The translations under genes were made by a program, and so were the position numbers. DNA of 64,000 nucleotides, taken from the NCBI GenBank assembly GCA_013399855.1, contig VXAY01000997.1:39898-103897 (forward strand). Reading direction: 5' to 3'. The notes under the pieces were generated by a model that was not told the DNA's origin, ran no database searches, and worked only from the letters and a program-made list of their open reading frames with translations. Source of the stretch: Oxyruncus cristatus. Taxonomy: Eukaryota > Chordata > Aves > Passeriformes > Cotingidae. Below, in pieces: positions 32,570 to 43,660 of this stretch (position 1 is the first letter of the stretch; each line of letters starts with the position of its first letter).

Positions 32570-32790
32570 CTTCGATGCCTCTCTCAGATAAAGGCAGGCG
32601 GGAGGAGCGGGGAGGGAGGGCGGGGGGGACGGAGGCGGGGAGCGCGTTTCGCACGATGCAGCCGAGGGAGGGAACGCGAAGGGAGCGTGGGCTGAATTTT
32701 CATCAGGAGCAATTTCCTCCCGGGGAGGCAGCGAGGAGGCAGCGGAGCGGCCGCCCCCGGCTCTCCGATGGTGGGAGCTCTGGGATCCCA
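32570..32790. promoter_or_regulatory. CpG island candidate
   Basis: Dense CpG and GC boxes ('gcgggaggagcggggagg', 'ggaggcggggagcgcgtttc'), a GCGGCCGC word at about 32745 and no repeats. A short frame starting MQPREGTRRERG begins at 32656 but lacks homology. Best read as a possible promoter or 5' exon of an unannotated transcript. Confidence 0.4.
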
Positions 32791-33408
32791 CCGGGCACAG
32801 CTCCTGTGTTCAGGGATGGAGGAACGACCTTGGGCCCGTCCAGCAGCCCCTGCTGCCTGTGCTGGGAGGAGGTGTCACACTCAGACACCTGAGAGGAGGT
32901 GAGACGGGCAGCAGCTGGCAGAAAAACACTGTGCCAGCACTTCTCATCACCCCTTCTCCTGCCTGTCCACACTGCCCCTGAGGGTGCCCAGCACACCCCA
33001 GCCCCTCGGCCCGTTCTGCTGGCAGTGGTCACACTGGTATTCCCACATTCCCTGCAGCCTCTCCTGCTCCTCCTGAGCACTCCCAGCTGGCTCAGCCAGA
33101 GGAGTCATGAGCCAGGGCAAGAAAGGGCAAGAAAATCCCTGAGGCAGGATGGCATCTGCCACCTCCAGGGGGATGACCTGAGGTGGCATCACAGAGCCAC
33201 AGGCGACGCTTTGGGAAGGGGCACTCACTGCCCTGTTGGTGCAGAGTGGCTGCAGTGCTGAATTCCATGTGTGCCCAGCCCCTGAAACTATAAAAATGTG
33301 CGTTTTAGGGGGTTTGGCCAAGCCAGATAGGTTGGGGAAGGCATTTGCAGCAGCCCTGCCCAGCTCACTGCCTGCCTGAGGGGATCTGCAGTGGACAGAA
33401 TGAAGATT
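32791..33408. other. Non-coding, nothing recognised
   Basis: Follows the CpG island candidate; no gene or repeat is supported. Confidence 0.4.
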
Positions 33409-33660
33409 TGTTGGTAAACTGAGACAATCAGGAAGGGAAAATACTGGGAGGAAACCTGAGGCGGCCTATAGGGCAGAATATTAATATTTTGAGGTAAAAA
33501 TGAGGTAATCAGTGGTGCACAGGTAGGGAAGGTTTTGAGAGTAAACTTGAGGTGGTCTAAAAGGGCAGAGAATGATCAGGTTTAGATAAAAATGAGGTGA
33601 TCAGAAGTGCACAGATAGGGAAAGGTTTAAGGGTAAAATCTGAGGTGATCATCACCAGTG
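33409..33660. repeat. Degenerate AT-rich tandem repeat, units of 81 and 92 bases
   Basis: Three diverged units begin at 33421 ('gagacaatcagg'), 33502 ('gaggtaatcagtggtgcaca') and 33594 ('gaggtgatcagaagtgcaca'). Shared internal words include 'cacaggtagggaaggttt' versus 'cacagatagggaaaggttt' and 'gaggtggtctaaaagggcag' versus 'gaggcggcctatagggcag'. Confidence 0.8.
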
Positions 33661-36264
33661 CACACCCCACAGCCCAGCCACCCTCTCCCAAAACCCCTGA
33701 GCTCAGGCAGCCTGGGAATGTGGGAAGCTGCACTCAGAGCTGGATTTAGAGCCTGAAATTGCCTTCTCCCAGCTGCTTCTGGGACAAGCAGGGATCACAG
33801 AATGAGGTTTCCCTATCCCAGGGGCACCCCTGACCCCACAGTGCCACTGCACTGTCCCCAGGCTGCTCCCAGGCCCTTTGGGGACACAGGTGGCTCTGCC
33901 ATCCAGGCTGGGCAGCGGCAGAAAAGCCCAGAGTGGAGCCAAGGCTCACAGTGGGAAGGAGGAACCGGGACACCTCCGCTGGCAGAGGTTCCTCTGTTCA
34001 TGTATCCTGGTACCTGGAGCACCTTCCTGGATTAGGGAGGGCAAACAGGAACCACTCGGCTGCCAGGATGAGCAAACGAGCTGGGCAGTGCTGGCCCCAC
34101 CTGCTGAGGGGAACAACTGATCAGCTGTGGGGAGTAAATCACTGGCCATGGGGAGTAAATCATCAGCTGGGGGGTCTGTGGGCCCGAGAGCTGAGCCCTG
34201 GAGGTGAGCAGCCCTGGAGAGGGAGCAGCGGCACCTGGAGCAGATGTGTTCCCATCCAAGCCAGGGATCAGCTCCATGTGGAACCTGGATGCTGTGCAAA
34301 CCCCCCTGTCCCCCAGCAAGGAAGTGATGGCCTTGCAAAGGGGATCCAGAGTGGGCTGAGCCCCACCCCGAGCGCTGTGCCAGGTGAAAGCAGGAGAAAA
34401 ACCCTGTGCTGGGAAAGCAGGGTTAAATCTGCTTTCTCCTTCTCTGGGCAGGGAAGTAGTTGGGCTGGGTTTGAGGGCTGCAAAGCCCCCGAGCAAACAG
34501 ACTGGTGCTGGTGTAGGGTGGCTCTGCAAAACTGAGACCTTAAAAAAGGGACTGGGGGGAAGTCCTCCTTCTGTGGGAGTTTGTCACCTTTGGGGTGACT
34601 TCACTGCCAGAAGGGCCACCTTGACCCAGGCATTGGAAAAAGAGCTCACTCAGGGATTGCTAAAGGCAGCAGGAGCAAGGGCAGGTGAGGTCTGTGCTGT
34701 CACTCGAAGCCCAGGCAGTTGGAGAGGGGAAAGGTCCCTCTCCTTCCTGCTTGGATCAAAACCCTTCACCTGATGGTGTTTCTGCTGGTGACAGCTCAAA
34801 ACAGCAGGTACTTGGCCAAAGAAACTTCCATTGTTATTACCAAATATTTATTAAAAGTAACTGGGCTTAGTCACGGGCTCAGGCTGCGTTTGCAGAGCGG
34901 GTTCGTCCGGCCGGGGCTCTGTCAGTAAATAGAGGTGAGATGTGTCCCCTCAGGGCTTTGTGCTCTGACATCACACCCACAGTGCAGACACAGAGGCATC
35001 GGGCTCAGGGCAGAGCGGGGAGGAGGAAACGGGCTTTGTAGGGGGGAGAATTCCAGCTCCGAGTGGAGCAGGTCACGGACACACCTCCCAGCGTGGCAGC
35101 AGCTCTGCCCTGTGCCCCCCAAAAACCCCAAAGTGGGGGCTGTGCCCCCCCTCTGGAGTCCTGCCAGAGTGGCACAGATGGGGGGAAGATGCATTTTGGG
35201 GTGTGAGGGGGGCCCCGAGCAAAGGGAGCCCAATGGGACCTCCCTGGTGCCACCTTGGAGAGGGTCACCCAGGCAGGGACAGCCCCGGGTGGTGTCCCCG
35301 GGCACTGTGCTGCCTCCAGCCAGGTGGTGTCACCCTCCCCTCGTGTCTGGGGCTCTGCAAAGCCTCTGACCAGCACAGCTCTGGGCTCAGAACCCCCCCA
35401 GCTCAGCCCCACCCCAGCCATGAGTCCCGGGGACGGTGCTGTCCCTGTCCTGTGGCTTGGCTGGATGTGCTCAGGGACATTTGGGGCTGGGGGGCCTGGG
35501 CTGCCCTGCAGCCATGCCAAGGGTGTCCCACCAAGCAAGGGCTGACTCCCCTACAGCCCTGAGCCCTTCCAGCATCATTCCAGTTCCAAAGGGGCTCCTG
35601 GTGTGCTCCCCAGGGCCCGATTTCCGACGGGTCTCTTCCACATGGATCCAGAGCTGGTTCCTTCTAGGAGTTAATCGAGGTTTCCATTAGGGAAAATTAA
35701 TGGCCACCGAGAGTCTGGAGTCATCACATGGCTCCCACTGCTGCATCCTTAGTGGGGAAAAGAAATCACTGGCTGTCAGAGGAGCTGGCAGAGCTGGAAT
35801 GCTGCATTTGGGCTGGCAGGGGACCAGTGTGGCCGGTGGCAGGGGGGGCTGCCACGGGACCCCACAGCCAGGGAGAGGCCCTGGATCCTGGGATCAGCAG
35901 GGAAAGATCCCACACTCCACCACAGGACAAACTGGGGGCGAAAAGGAGTTCACCTCTCTGTTTTATTGGAATTAATTTTTTCCCCTTGGCACGTTTCAGC
36001 CAAAATCTCTCTGGGATTTTGAGCCTGTGCCAGAGCAGCTGCGCCTTTTTTATTTCTCTCGCACTTCTTTCTTTTTTTTTTTTTTCCCCCAATCATTTTG
36101 CTGAGTCTGTGTGAAAATGCCCCAGAAAGCAGTAAAAGTTGTCAAGACACTCCCAGCGCTGGCTCACATGGAACAGCATCTCCAAAGACAGAGGACCCTT
36201 CCTGAAACATTGGCCCCAAGAGCCTCAGGGTCCTGCCAAGGGTCCTCTGCGTGTCCCCCCAAGC
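33661..36264. other. Non-coding, nothing recognised
   Basis: About 2.6 kb. A small tandem duplication of 'ggggagtaaatca' lies at 34130-34165 and a T run at 36068-36090. Long frames on both strands (up to 200 codons) show no domain or splice support. Confidence 0.45.
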
Positions 36265-36335
36265 TCGGGGGATGGTTGGACTGGATGATCTTGAAGGTCT
36301 CTTCCAACCTGGATGGTTCCACGATGCCATGAGTC
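36265..36335 (+). mobile_element. CR1 LINE extreme 3' end fragment
   Basis: 'gttggactggatgatcttga' then 'aggtctcttccaacctggat' and 'ggttccacgatgcc', the last 65 to 70 bases of a CR1. Confidence 0.8.
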
Positions 36336-37234
36336 CATGGCATTTCTGTTCCCCTCTGTTCCCAGCTGTCACCAGGTGGCCCCGCTCCATCCCGGTCCCT
36401 CAGCGAGAGGCAGAGTTTGGAGCAATGGGGGTTTACGGATCCTCGTCCTCCCTTTGGAGGGAAGGAACAACTTTGCACAGGGTCAGGCTCTTGGGACAGG
36501 GGGGACGGGTGAGGCTAGAGCCCAGGGCACCCAAGGAGGGGAACAGATCCTGTCTCAGCACCCCAAATGCCACAGCCCAGAGTGCACAGAGAACAGGGAC
36601 CCCCTGCCCAACCTGGCCCCTGCCTCCTGGCGTGAGGTCCCTCTGGGTTAATGCTCATATTGAAGCCAATTTGAATGACTTGGAGAGTGTGACCAAGGGC
36701 CTTTGGGCTTCTCCAGTGTGGGGTTGTGGCCTCAGCCCTGAGGCCTTTCCTCCCCATCTTTGTCCTGCTCTCTTGTTCAAGCCCAAAGTGTTGCTAAAGG
36801 GGCATCAGAGCTGATAGGAGGGGGCAGCAGCGGGGCAGCACCCGGAGCAGGGCTGAGCCAAAACCCCCATCACAGGCTTTAATCACAGCCTGCCTTTTCC
36901 CTCATCCTGATCAAATCACTCATCCATGCCTTGATTTCCCAATGAAGTAAAGTGATGGTACAAAGTGAGACAGAAATAACCTGGTTTTCTGGTGAGATAT
37001 TTGGGGAGGGGACGAGGACAAGGTGGTCCTGTCCAGCCTGGGCTGCCCCAGCTCCCCCTGTGCATTGTCAGTGCTCTGCTCCCCCCAAATCCACCCCAAC
37101 CCTGGCCACCAGGCAGGGAAGCATCTTCCATCAGGCCAAATCAGATCAGCACTTGGCTCCCAGCGACGGGATCCAGGCAATTCCCCCCATCCCTGGATTA
37201 ATAACAGGGCAGGCCCGTGGAGCGAGGTGGGGGG
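36336..37234. other. Non-coding, nothing recognised
   Basis: No repeats and no supported gene. Confidence 0.4.
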
Positions 37235-37475
37235 GGAGGACCTGCTTAATTGACTCCATGCTTTTGATACAGCAGCTTAATGACTGTGTTCAAATTAGCC
37301 AGAATCACCTCTTCATCCCGGGGAATTGAAATGAGAGGTGGATTTCTCCAGCACACCCTCCCCCCACACCGGCCTCTGGAAAATACGTCTCCAAATAAAT
37401 CCATCGCATGTTTCACACTTGGATTTTTCATCTTTCATTAAGCAGATAAGTTGATATTGTTTAAAACAGCAATGA
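37235..37475. promoter_or_regulatory. AT-rich island, candidate regulatory element
   Basis: 'gcttaattgactccatgc', 'cagcttaatgactgtgttca', 'caaataaatccatcgcatg', 'tttcattaagcagataagtt': a dense set of homeodomain-like and GATA-like words in about 240 bases, without coding or repeat signals. Confidence 0.32.
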
Positions 37476-38405
37476 AATACCTTCACAGCCCTGCAAATCT
37501 CCTGGTTTTAACTGCAGATCCAGGGCTGAGGATGGGGATGAACCTCAAAGGGGAAAAGCCCGGGGTGCTTGTGCCTGCAATGAGATTATAAATCCACATC
37601 CCGGAGCAAACGAGCAGCAGGAGGCACCAGGAACCTCCAGGAGCAGAAGAGCTGGGCTGCAGCAGAGGATGGGAGTTGAGAGTGGAACCCCTAAGCTGGA
37701 AGAGCTTCACATTTCTCCTGACAACATTCTGCATGAATGGAGCTGATTCCGAGGAGAACATCTCCTAGGAGAGCCGACCAACGGGTTCAGGGCTGTGCCT
37801 TGCTCCTTCCCCCTGAGCCTCCCCTCAGTTTTCCATGAACTGGAGGAGATGCTGCCAGAAGCCGCTTGAAAACCGCTGTGAGATGCAGCAAATGTCACCG
37901 AAGGGCTCGGGTGGTTCTGTCACACAGCACATCAAGGACACAGGACACTCCACGCCAGCAGCCCAGGGACCAGCAAGACTGAGGAGCAGGCAGGGACAAG
38001 CAGAGAGGAGCAACAATTCCACCCTGGAAAGAAATCAGCCCTAAGGAGGGAATTGGCTCCTCTCATCCTCAAAGCCTAAATTCACCAAACCAGGAAGAGA
38101 GCTCCAGGGAGGAATGGGCCATGGTGAGTGCTGTCTCCAGGTGGGCTGTGGGTGCTGGTGGGGGGCTCCAGGAGCCATGGCTGGGCTGGGGGCTGTGGTT
38201 GTTCCTGGGGGCTGTTTGTGCCCCAAATGCCCCAGTTTCCCAGTTGGAGGGGGGGAAATAGCTGTGTTGGTCCATAAGCACCTCCACAGGGAGGGCAGCG
38301 AGGGGAGCTCGGGCTGAGGTGGCACCTGGACCCTGTCCCAGGGGGCACGGGGTGGGGGATGGAAAGGGGCTGCCATGGGGCTGGGGCAGAGTGGGTGTCC
38401 AGGGG
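37476..38405. other. Non-coding up to the sequence gap
   Basis: No repeat landmarks and no supported gene. GC content rises toward the gap. Confidence 0.4.
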
Positions 38406-39331
38406 NNNNNNNNNNNNNNNNNNNNNNNNNNNNNNNNNNNNNNNNNNNNNNNNNNNNNNNNNNNNNNNNNNNNNNNNNNNNNNNNNNNNNNNNNNNNNNN
38501 NNNNNNNNNNNNNNNNNNNNNNNNNNNNNNNNNNNNNNNNNNNNNNNNNNNNNNNNNNNNNNNNNNNNNNNNNNNNNNNNNNNNNNNNNNNNNNNNNNNN
38601 NNNNNNNNNNNNNNNNNNNNNNNNNNNNNNNNNNNNNNNNNNNNNNNNNNNNNNNNNNNNNNNNNNNNNNNNNNNNNNNNNNNNNNNNNNNNNNNNNNNN
38701 NNNNNNNNNNNNNNNNNNNNNNNNNNNNNNNNNNNNNNNNNNNNNNNNNNNNNNNNNNNNNNNNNNNNNNNNNNNNNNNNNNNNNNNNNNNNNNNNNNNN
38801 NNNNNNNNNNNNNNNNNNNNNNNNNNNNNNNNNNNNNNNNNNNNNNNNNNNNNNNNNNNNNNNNNNNNNNNNNNNNNNNNNNNNNNNNNNNNNNNNNNNN
38901 NNNNNNNNNNNNNNNNNNNNNNNNNNNNNNNNNNNNNNNNNNNNNNNNNNNNNNNNNNNNNNNNNNNNNNNNNNNNNNNNNNNNNNNNNNNNNNNNNNNN
39001 NNNNNNNNNNNNNNNNNNNNNNNNNNNNNNNNNNNNNNNNNNNNNNNNNNNNNNNNNNNNNNNNNNNNNNNNNNNNNNNNNNNNNNNNNNNNNNNNNNNN
39101 NNNNNNNNNNNNNNNNNNNNNNNNNNNNNNNNNNNNNNNNNNNNNNNNNNNNNNNNNNNNNNNNNNNNNNNNNNNNNNNNNNNNNNNNNNNNNNNNNNNN
39201 NNNNNNNNNNNNNNNNNNNNNNNNNNNNNNNNNNNNNNNNNNNNNNNNNNNNNNNNNNNNNNNNNNNNNNNNNNNNNNNNNNNNNNNNNNNNNNNNNNNN
39301 NNNNNNNNNNNNNNNNNNNNNNNNNNNNNNN
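38406..39331. other. Assembly gap, 926 N
   Basis: Unbroken run of N. The right flank (39332-39420) is CpG-rich ('gggccgccgctcgcagcc'), so the missing part is probably GC-rich and hard to sequence. Long frames spanning it are artefacts of translating N. Confidence 0.99.
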
Positions 39332-39600
39332 GGGCCGCCGCTCGCAGCCCCTTTCCCTGCCAAAGCCGAGCGGGTCTGAGCATCGCCAGGCGTCGGGAAG
39401 GGTTTTCCCCATCTCCTCTGGCTCCTGTTTCCCCCCCGGGTGCTGCAGGTCCTCCTCGCCACCCCAGGGCCCTGCCTGCCCCTTCCCTCGGCATCTCGGA
39501 TTTTAGGGCTAGGCGGGTTCTCCTGTCAGAAATCCCAGGGCTGGTTTAACCGCGGGTGTTACCGGGCTGTGTTTCTCGGGGAAATGGAGCAGGCAGCAAG
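39332..39600. promoter_or_regulatory. CpG-rich flank of the gap, possible CpG island edge
   Basis: Frequent CpG at 39332-39400 and again to about 39570, falling off to the right. Compatible with the edge of a CpG island whose core is in the gap. Confidence 0.35.
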
Positions 39601-41410
39601 CGCAGCATCCCTGGCTCCTATTGCCGTGCCGGAATAGCAGCCTTGCCTCTTCCCACTCCACATCCAGAGTACTTTTGTGCCAGTTCCTTAATCCACTTGC
39701 AAAGCGGATTTGAGCTAAAACCTGACAAAAGGTGCTCTAATTCCTGTGGCGTTCGCACAGGCAGCGACTGCAGGGGAGCAGCTGCTCCTCAGGTTCGTGC
39801 CCAGCCTTACCCTGAGATGAGGGTTTTGGGAAGGAGAAAAGAGCAACCAGGAGGGAAAGACGATGAGATGAGCAGGCAGAGTGGATGTAAAATAGCTGGA
39901 GAGTGGATCAGTGCTGGGATCTGCAGCCTGGCAGCACCCAGAGCACAAACCCCTTCAGAGGGAAGAGCATTGGAGCCGGAGCGGGTGGACCCTGGGAAGT
40001 GGCTGGGATTGGAGATGCTTGGTGGCCTGAGGAAGAGCAGCCTGGGCCTCTCAGAGCTCCCAGTTGCTGCTTAGTTTCGTGGCTGGTCTCGAATTCCAGC
40101 GTGGTGCTGCTCTCACCCCGTGGGACAGAGAAGTCCTGCCTCGAGCAGAGCACCCCAAAACCCAGGTCCAGCTCCATGGGGTGACACCATGGGAAAAGCT
40201 TCATGCAGAGAGGGAAAGTTCCTTACAAACCTCTGGATCAAACCCCAGGAATTCAAGCCGAAAAGCCCTACAAGAGCAGAGTTGCCCAGCGGCTCCCAGA
40301 ACAGCAGCTCAATGTGACACAATCATGTGTGTCTTTAGAGCCGGGGTCAGACTCTGTTGCTGACCTTAAAAATGCAGGTGGTGAACCCTGTGACAACCCT
40401 TTGGTAAAGGGGGGGGACCTTGGGGCTTTGCATCCCAAACCTCTGCCCTTTGCTGCTGCTTCCTCGCCCCTTGCGCTGCAGGATGGAGACAGGCGGGAGA
40501 AGGTCCCGGCGCCCGGGGGACATGGCAGGAAACGTGGGGCATGTCTTTCAAACGGGAAAATAATTCCAAATGAGTTGGGGAGCAGCCAGTTTGGCAGCCT
40601 GGGATTGATCTGCTTTAATCTGAGCTGATGTATTTATCATTGGCAGTTCTGTGGCTGAGGTGGAGGGGAGGGAGCGGAGCTGCTGCCTCTTGCTGCTGGA
40701 GGACTGGCAGTGCCGGGTGAGTTGTGGCCAGAGCAGCTTTGAGAGGGGATTTCTGGTCCCCCCAAGATTTCTCGTGGGTTTCAGAGCTTGCAAAAATCCC
40801 ACTTGGATGTCTAGGGCCTTTCTCAAAGCCCTTGGTTTGAGAGCTGAGCTTGGGGGGGAAGATGCTCTCAAACATGGCAATGCCCAGCCTGTAAAGCAGC
40901 CAGAGAAGCATCCCAAGAGCAGGGAGCAAACCTGTTCCCTCCAGTGCAGGGAAGCAGTAGGAAAAGCAGCTTCAGGACAGAGTTGGCTTTAAAATCAGTA
41001 CCTTTTGCTTTTATGTTGGGAGGAGGGAGCAGGAATACCAGAGAAACAGGGTGGTTGTTTCATGTTTCACCCTCCTTGGTGCTGGTGCCTGGGATGGGAC
41101 GTGGCTGTGCCAGGGACTCGCTGTGGTGGCAGAGCCAGGGCACATCCTGCCCCATCTCCCACTGCTGCCAGGCTCAGCCTTTCCCAGGGGATGATCCCTG
41201 GCTGAAGATAGCAGGGCCAGGGGCTTTTTTCCTATTTTATAGTGTTTAGAGCTTGGGAATGTCTGCTTTTATTAGCTGTGCTAATCCTGCAGCACCAGAT
41301 AACTCATCCCTCCCTCCAAGGCCCAAACCTAATCACTGCACTTCCCTGCAGCGGCAGCACAGCCCCCAATTCAACACCGCACTCAAAGCCCGATGGCACA
41401 GACGGACAAG
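39601..41410. other. Non-coding, nothing recognised
   Basis: About 1.8 kb with no CR1 landmarks and no supported gene. Confidence 0.4.
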
Positions 41411-41416
41411 GTACCG

Positions 41417-41550
41417 CCTTTCAAGCCTTTAAATCCGTGTTTAAATGAATTTAAAGTCTTTAAATTCTTTAAAAATGTTTCAAGTCTTTTCAATTCATTG
41501 ATTTTTTTTTGATTTTTTTTTTCATATATATATATATATTTTTTCCCCCC
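41417..41550. repeat. TTTAAA cluster, T runs and TA microsatellite
   Basis: Five TTTAAA palindromes occur between 41425 and 41475, then runs of 8 to 10 T, an eight-unit TA stretch near 41525-41541 and a pyrimidine run ending 'cccccccag' at about 41553. It is the most AT-rich 130 bases in this part of the window. Confidence 0.8.
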
Positions 41551-43461
41551 CAGCTTCTGGTTGTCAGCTCGCTCCCGATTCCCACCGGGAGCAGGTGGCC
41601 CCTCTTCGCTCGGCAGCGCGGGGAAGCGGAGCTGCCATAAGGCAGAAGGAGTTGGGCTGCTCCGTGAGACAGGAGCAGTGTGGCTGCTGCGTTCCCATCC
41701 CCGGGACGGGAGCGAGCTGTTGCCGTAGCCCTGGAAATACCGTCGGGAATGTGGAGCACGTGGCCGGGAGCGTTTCGCGTGGGCAGCGGTAATTCCCGCG
41801 CCGCCGGCTCGCTGCGCCGTGGGCAGCCCAGGTGGGATGCCTGTCACCAGCAACATCTCCCCAAGTCCCAAATCCCACATTTCGGAGTGAAGGGAAGCAG
41901 GAGCCAAGTGAGGCCATGCCTGAGCTTGTCCCCACACACGCAGACTCACCACGAGGCTGCAAATCCCCTCATCGTGCATCCCATGCCTCGGTTTCCCTGT
42001 CTGTACCCGCCTTAGTCTGGAGGCCTGGCTTAGTCTGGAGGCCTGGCTTTGTGGGTTGAGACACTCTCTCAGACAGTCCAGCTCCTGCTGCCTGTGAGTG
42101 TCTGTGGCTGCAAAGCCAAGATGGAATTGTCTCAGCAGGGTGGAAGGAGCATCACGGATCGTCTCCTTGGTCTGTGGGCAGAAGCTGCAGCAGAGAGGGG
42201 CAGAAGGTCCCAAAGGGCCACTCTGGGAGTCCTGGGAAAGCGCCAAAATGAACAGGGGAGGGCAGGAATGTTCAGAGCAGAGATTTGAGAAGAGATGGTG
42301 GAATAAAACCCGTGAGAGTGCTTGGAAATGCTGCGAGAGCTGCGCTGGCTCCGGCCGTGGGAGGGAGAGGGATTGGGCTCAGGAGTTATCCATGGACTTC
42401 TCCGGGAGGCTGTTTGGGAAGTTTTTGTAGGGTTTACCTTGAAGCAGGTCCTTCCACGAGGTTTGGCTCAGGGGATGTGGGAGCACAGCCTTGCTCAGCC
42501 ACTGGCAATGGCCTGTGCTGGTTTCTGCTCTGGATCCCTTTGCCTGAGCTCGTGTGCTTGGGGCTTGTAGCTGGAACCCAGGGGTGCTCCAGGTCTGCAG
42601 GGTGGGCAGGACGTTGGGCCAGGACTGGTGTGGGTGGCAAGGCAGGGAAGTGGCACTTGTCAGAGTAGAGAGCCCCAAGCAGGGGCTGCCTTTCCCTCTT
42701 CTTCATAGAAAACAGGACAGGAGCACATTCAGCCCAGCGTGGTCAAATAGCTGGGACTTGGGTGGATAATTTGGGCAGACTGCGAGGAGCAGCTTCCCTG
42801 GAGATGAGTTGGAAAGCAAAGCCAGCCACGAAGGGTCTGGGCTGCGGTCCCCAGGCTGTCACAGTGCCTTGGCATCCGCACAGGCACCCCATGGCCAGGC
42901 TGGGGGCAGCATCCATCCATCTCACCGAGCAGCAAAGCCACCCCAGCACGTGCCCTCCTCCTTCCCGCACCTTCTGGCTCAGCCCAGCTCTTCCCTGCCT
43001 TCCCTGCCACCTTCCCCCTGCATTTTTCATGCCACCACCATGAGCTTGGCTGCACTTTGCAGCCCTATCCATCATGTGGGGTTGTTTTTTAGAGCTGTCC
43101 CAGCTCTCACTGGCTCGGACCTCATTCAGCTCCTGATGTGCCAACCAAAATAGCAGCAGCCACAGACTGGAGTGGAGAGGAACAAGTGTCACTGACAATT
43201 AAAGTGACACAGCCCAGCATCATCAAGGTCTCTGAGGGTTTGTGCTTTATTAAGCAACAGTGAGTTCATGGGAAAGGACTTTCACTCAGAGCACTACAAG
43301 GAAAGAGAACCAGGGACTATATTTAGGCTCAGCCTGTGATGGGGGGACAGGGCCAGGCACTGCTGGAGGGGAGCTGGGCATCCTCAGCTCCCTGGCCCTG
43401 CAGAGCCTGGGGAGGAGTCGAGTGGGATACAGGGACCAGCAGGTGGGTACAGGTCAGTTTT
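41551..43461. other. Non-coding; CpG-richer start, 18-bp tandem duplication
   Basis: 41560-41830 is CpG-richer than its surroundings. 'cttagtctggaggcctgg' is tandemly duplicated at about 42012-42048. A minus-strand AATAAA (tttatt near 43246) is present with no gene upstream of it. No gene is supported. Confidence 0.4.
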
Positions 43462-43660
43462 GGGATCACAGAGTCCCACAATGGTTTGGGTTGGAAGCGA
43501 CCTTAAAGCCCATCCAGTGCCAGCCCCTGCCACGGGCAGGGACACCTTCCACTAGCCCAGATTGCTCCAACCTGGCCTTGGACACTCCCAGGGATGGGGC
43601 AGCCACAGCTTCTCTGGGAAAGCTGTGCCAGGGCCTCCCCACCCTGCCAGGGAAGGTGCT
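43462..43660 (-). mobile_element. CR1 LINE 3' end, type A
   Basis: Minus-oriented: 'gggatcacagagtcccacaa', 'tggtttgggttggaagcgac', 'cacgggcagggacaccttcc', 'cctccccaccctgccaggg'. Confidence 0.9.

Noticed and set aside
38041..39549. Several frames of 330 to 470 codons on both strands
   Set aside because: They are mostly translated N from the assembly gap; the real sequence on either side has no gene features.
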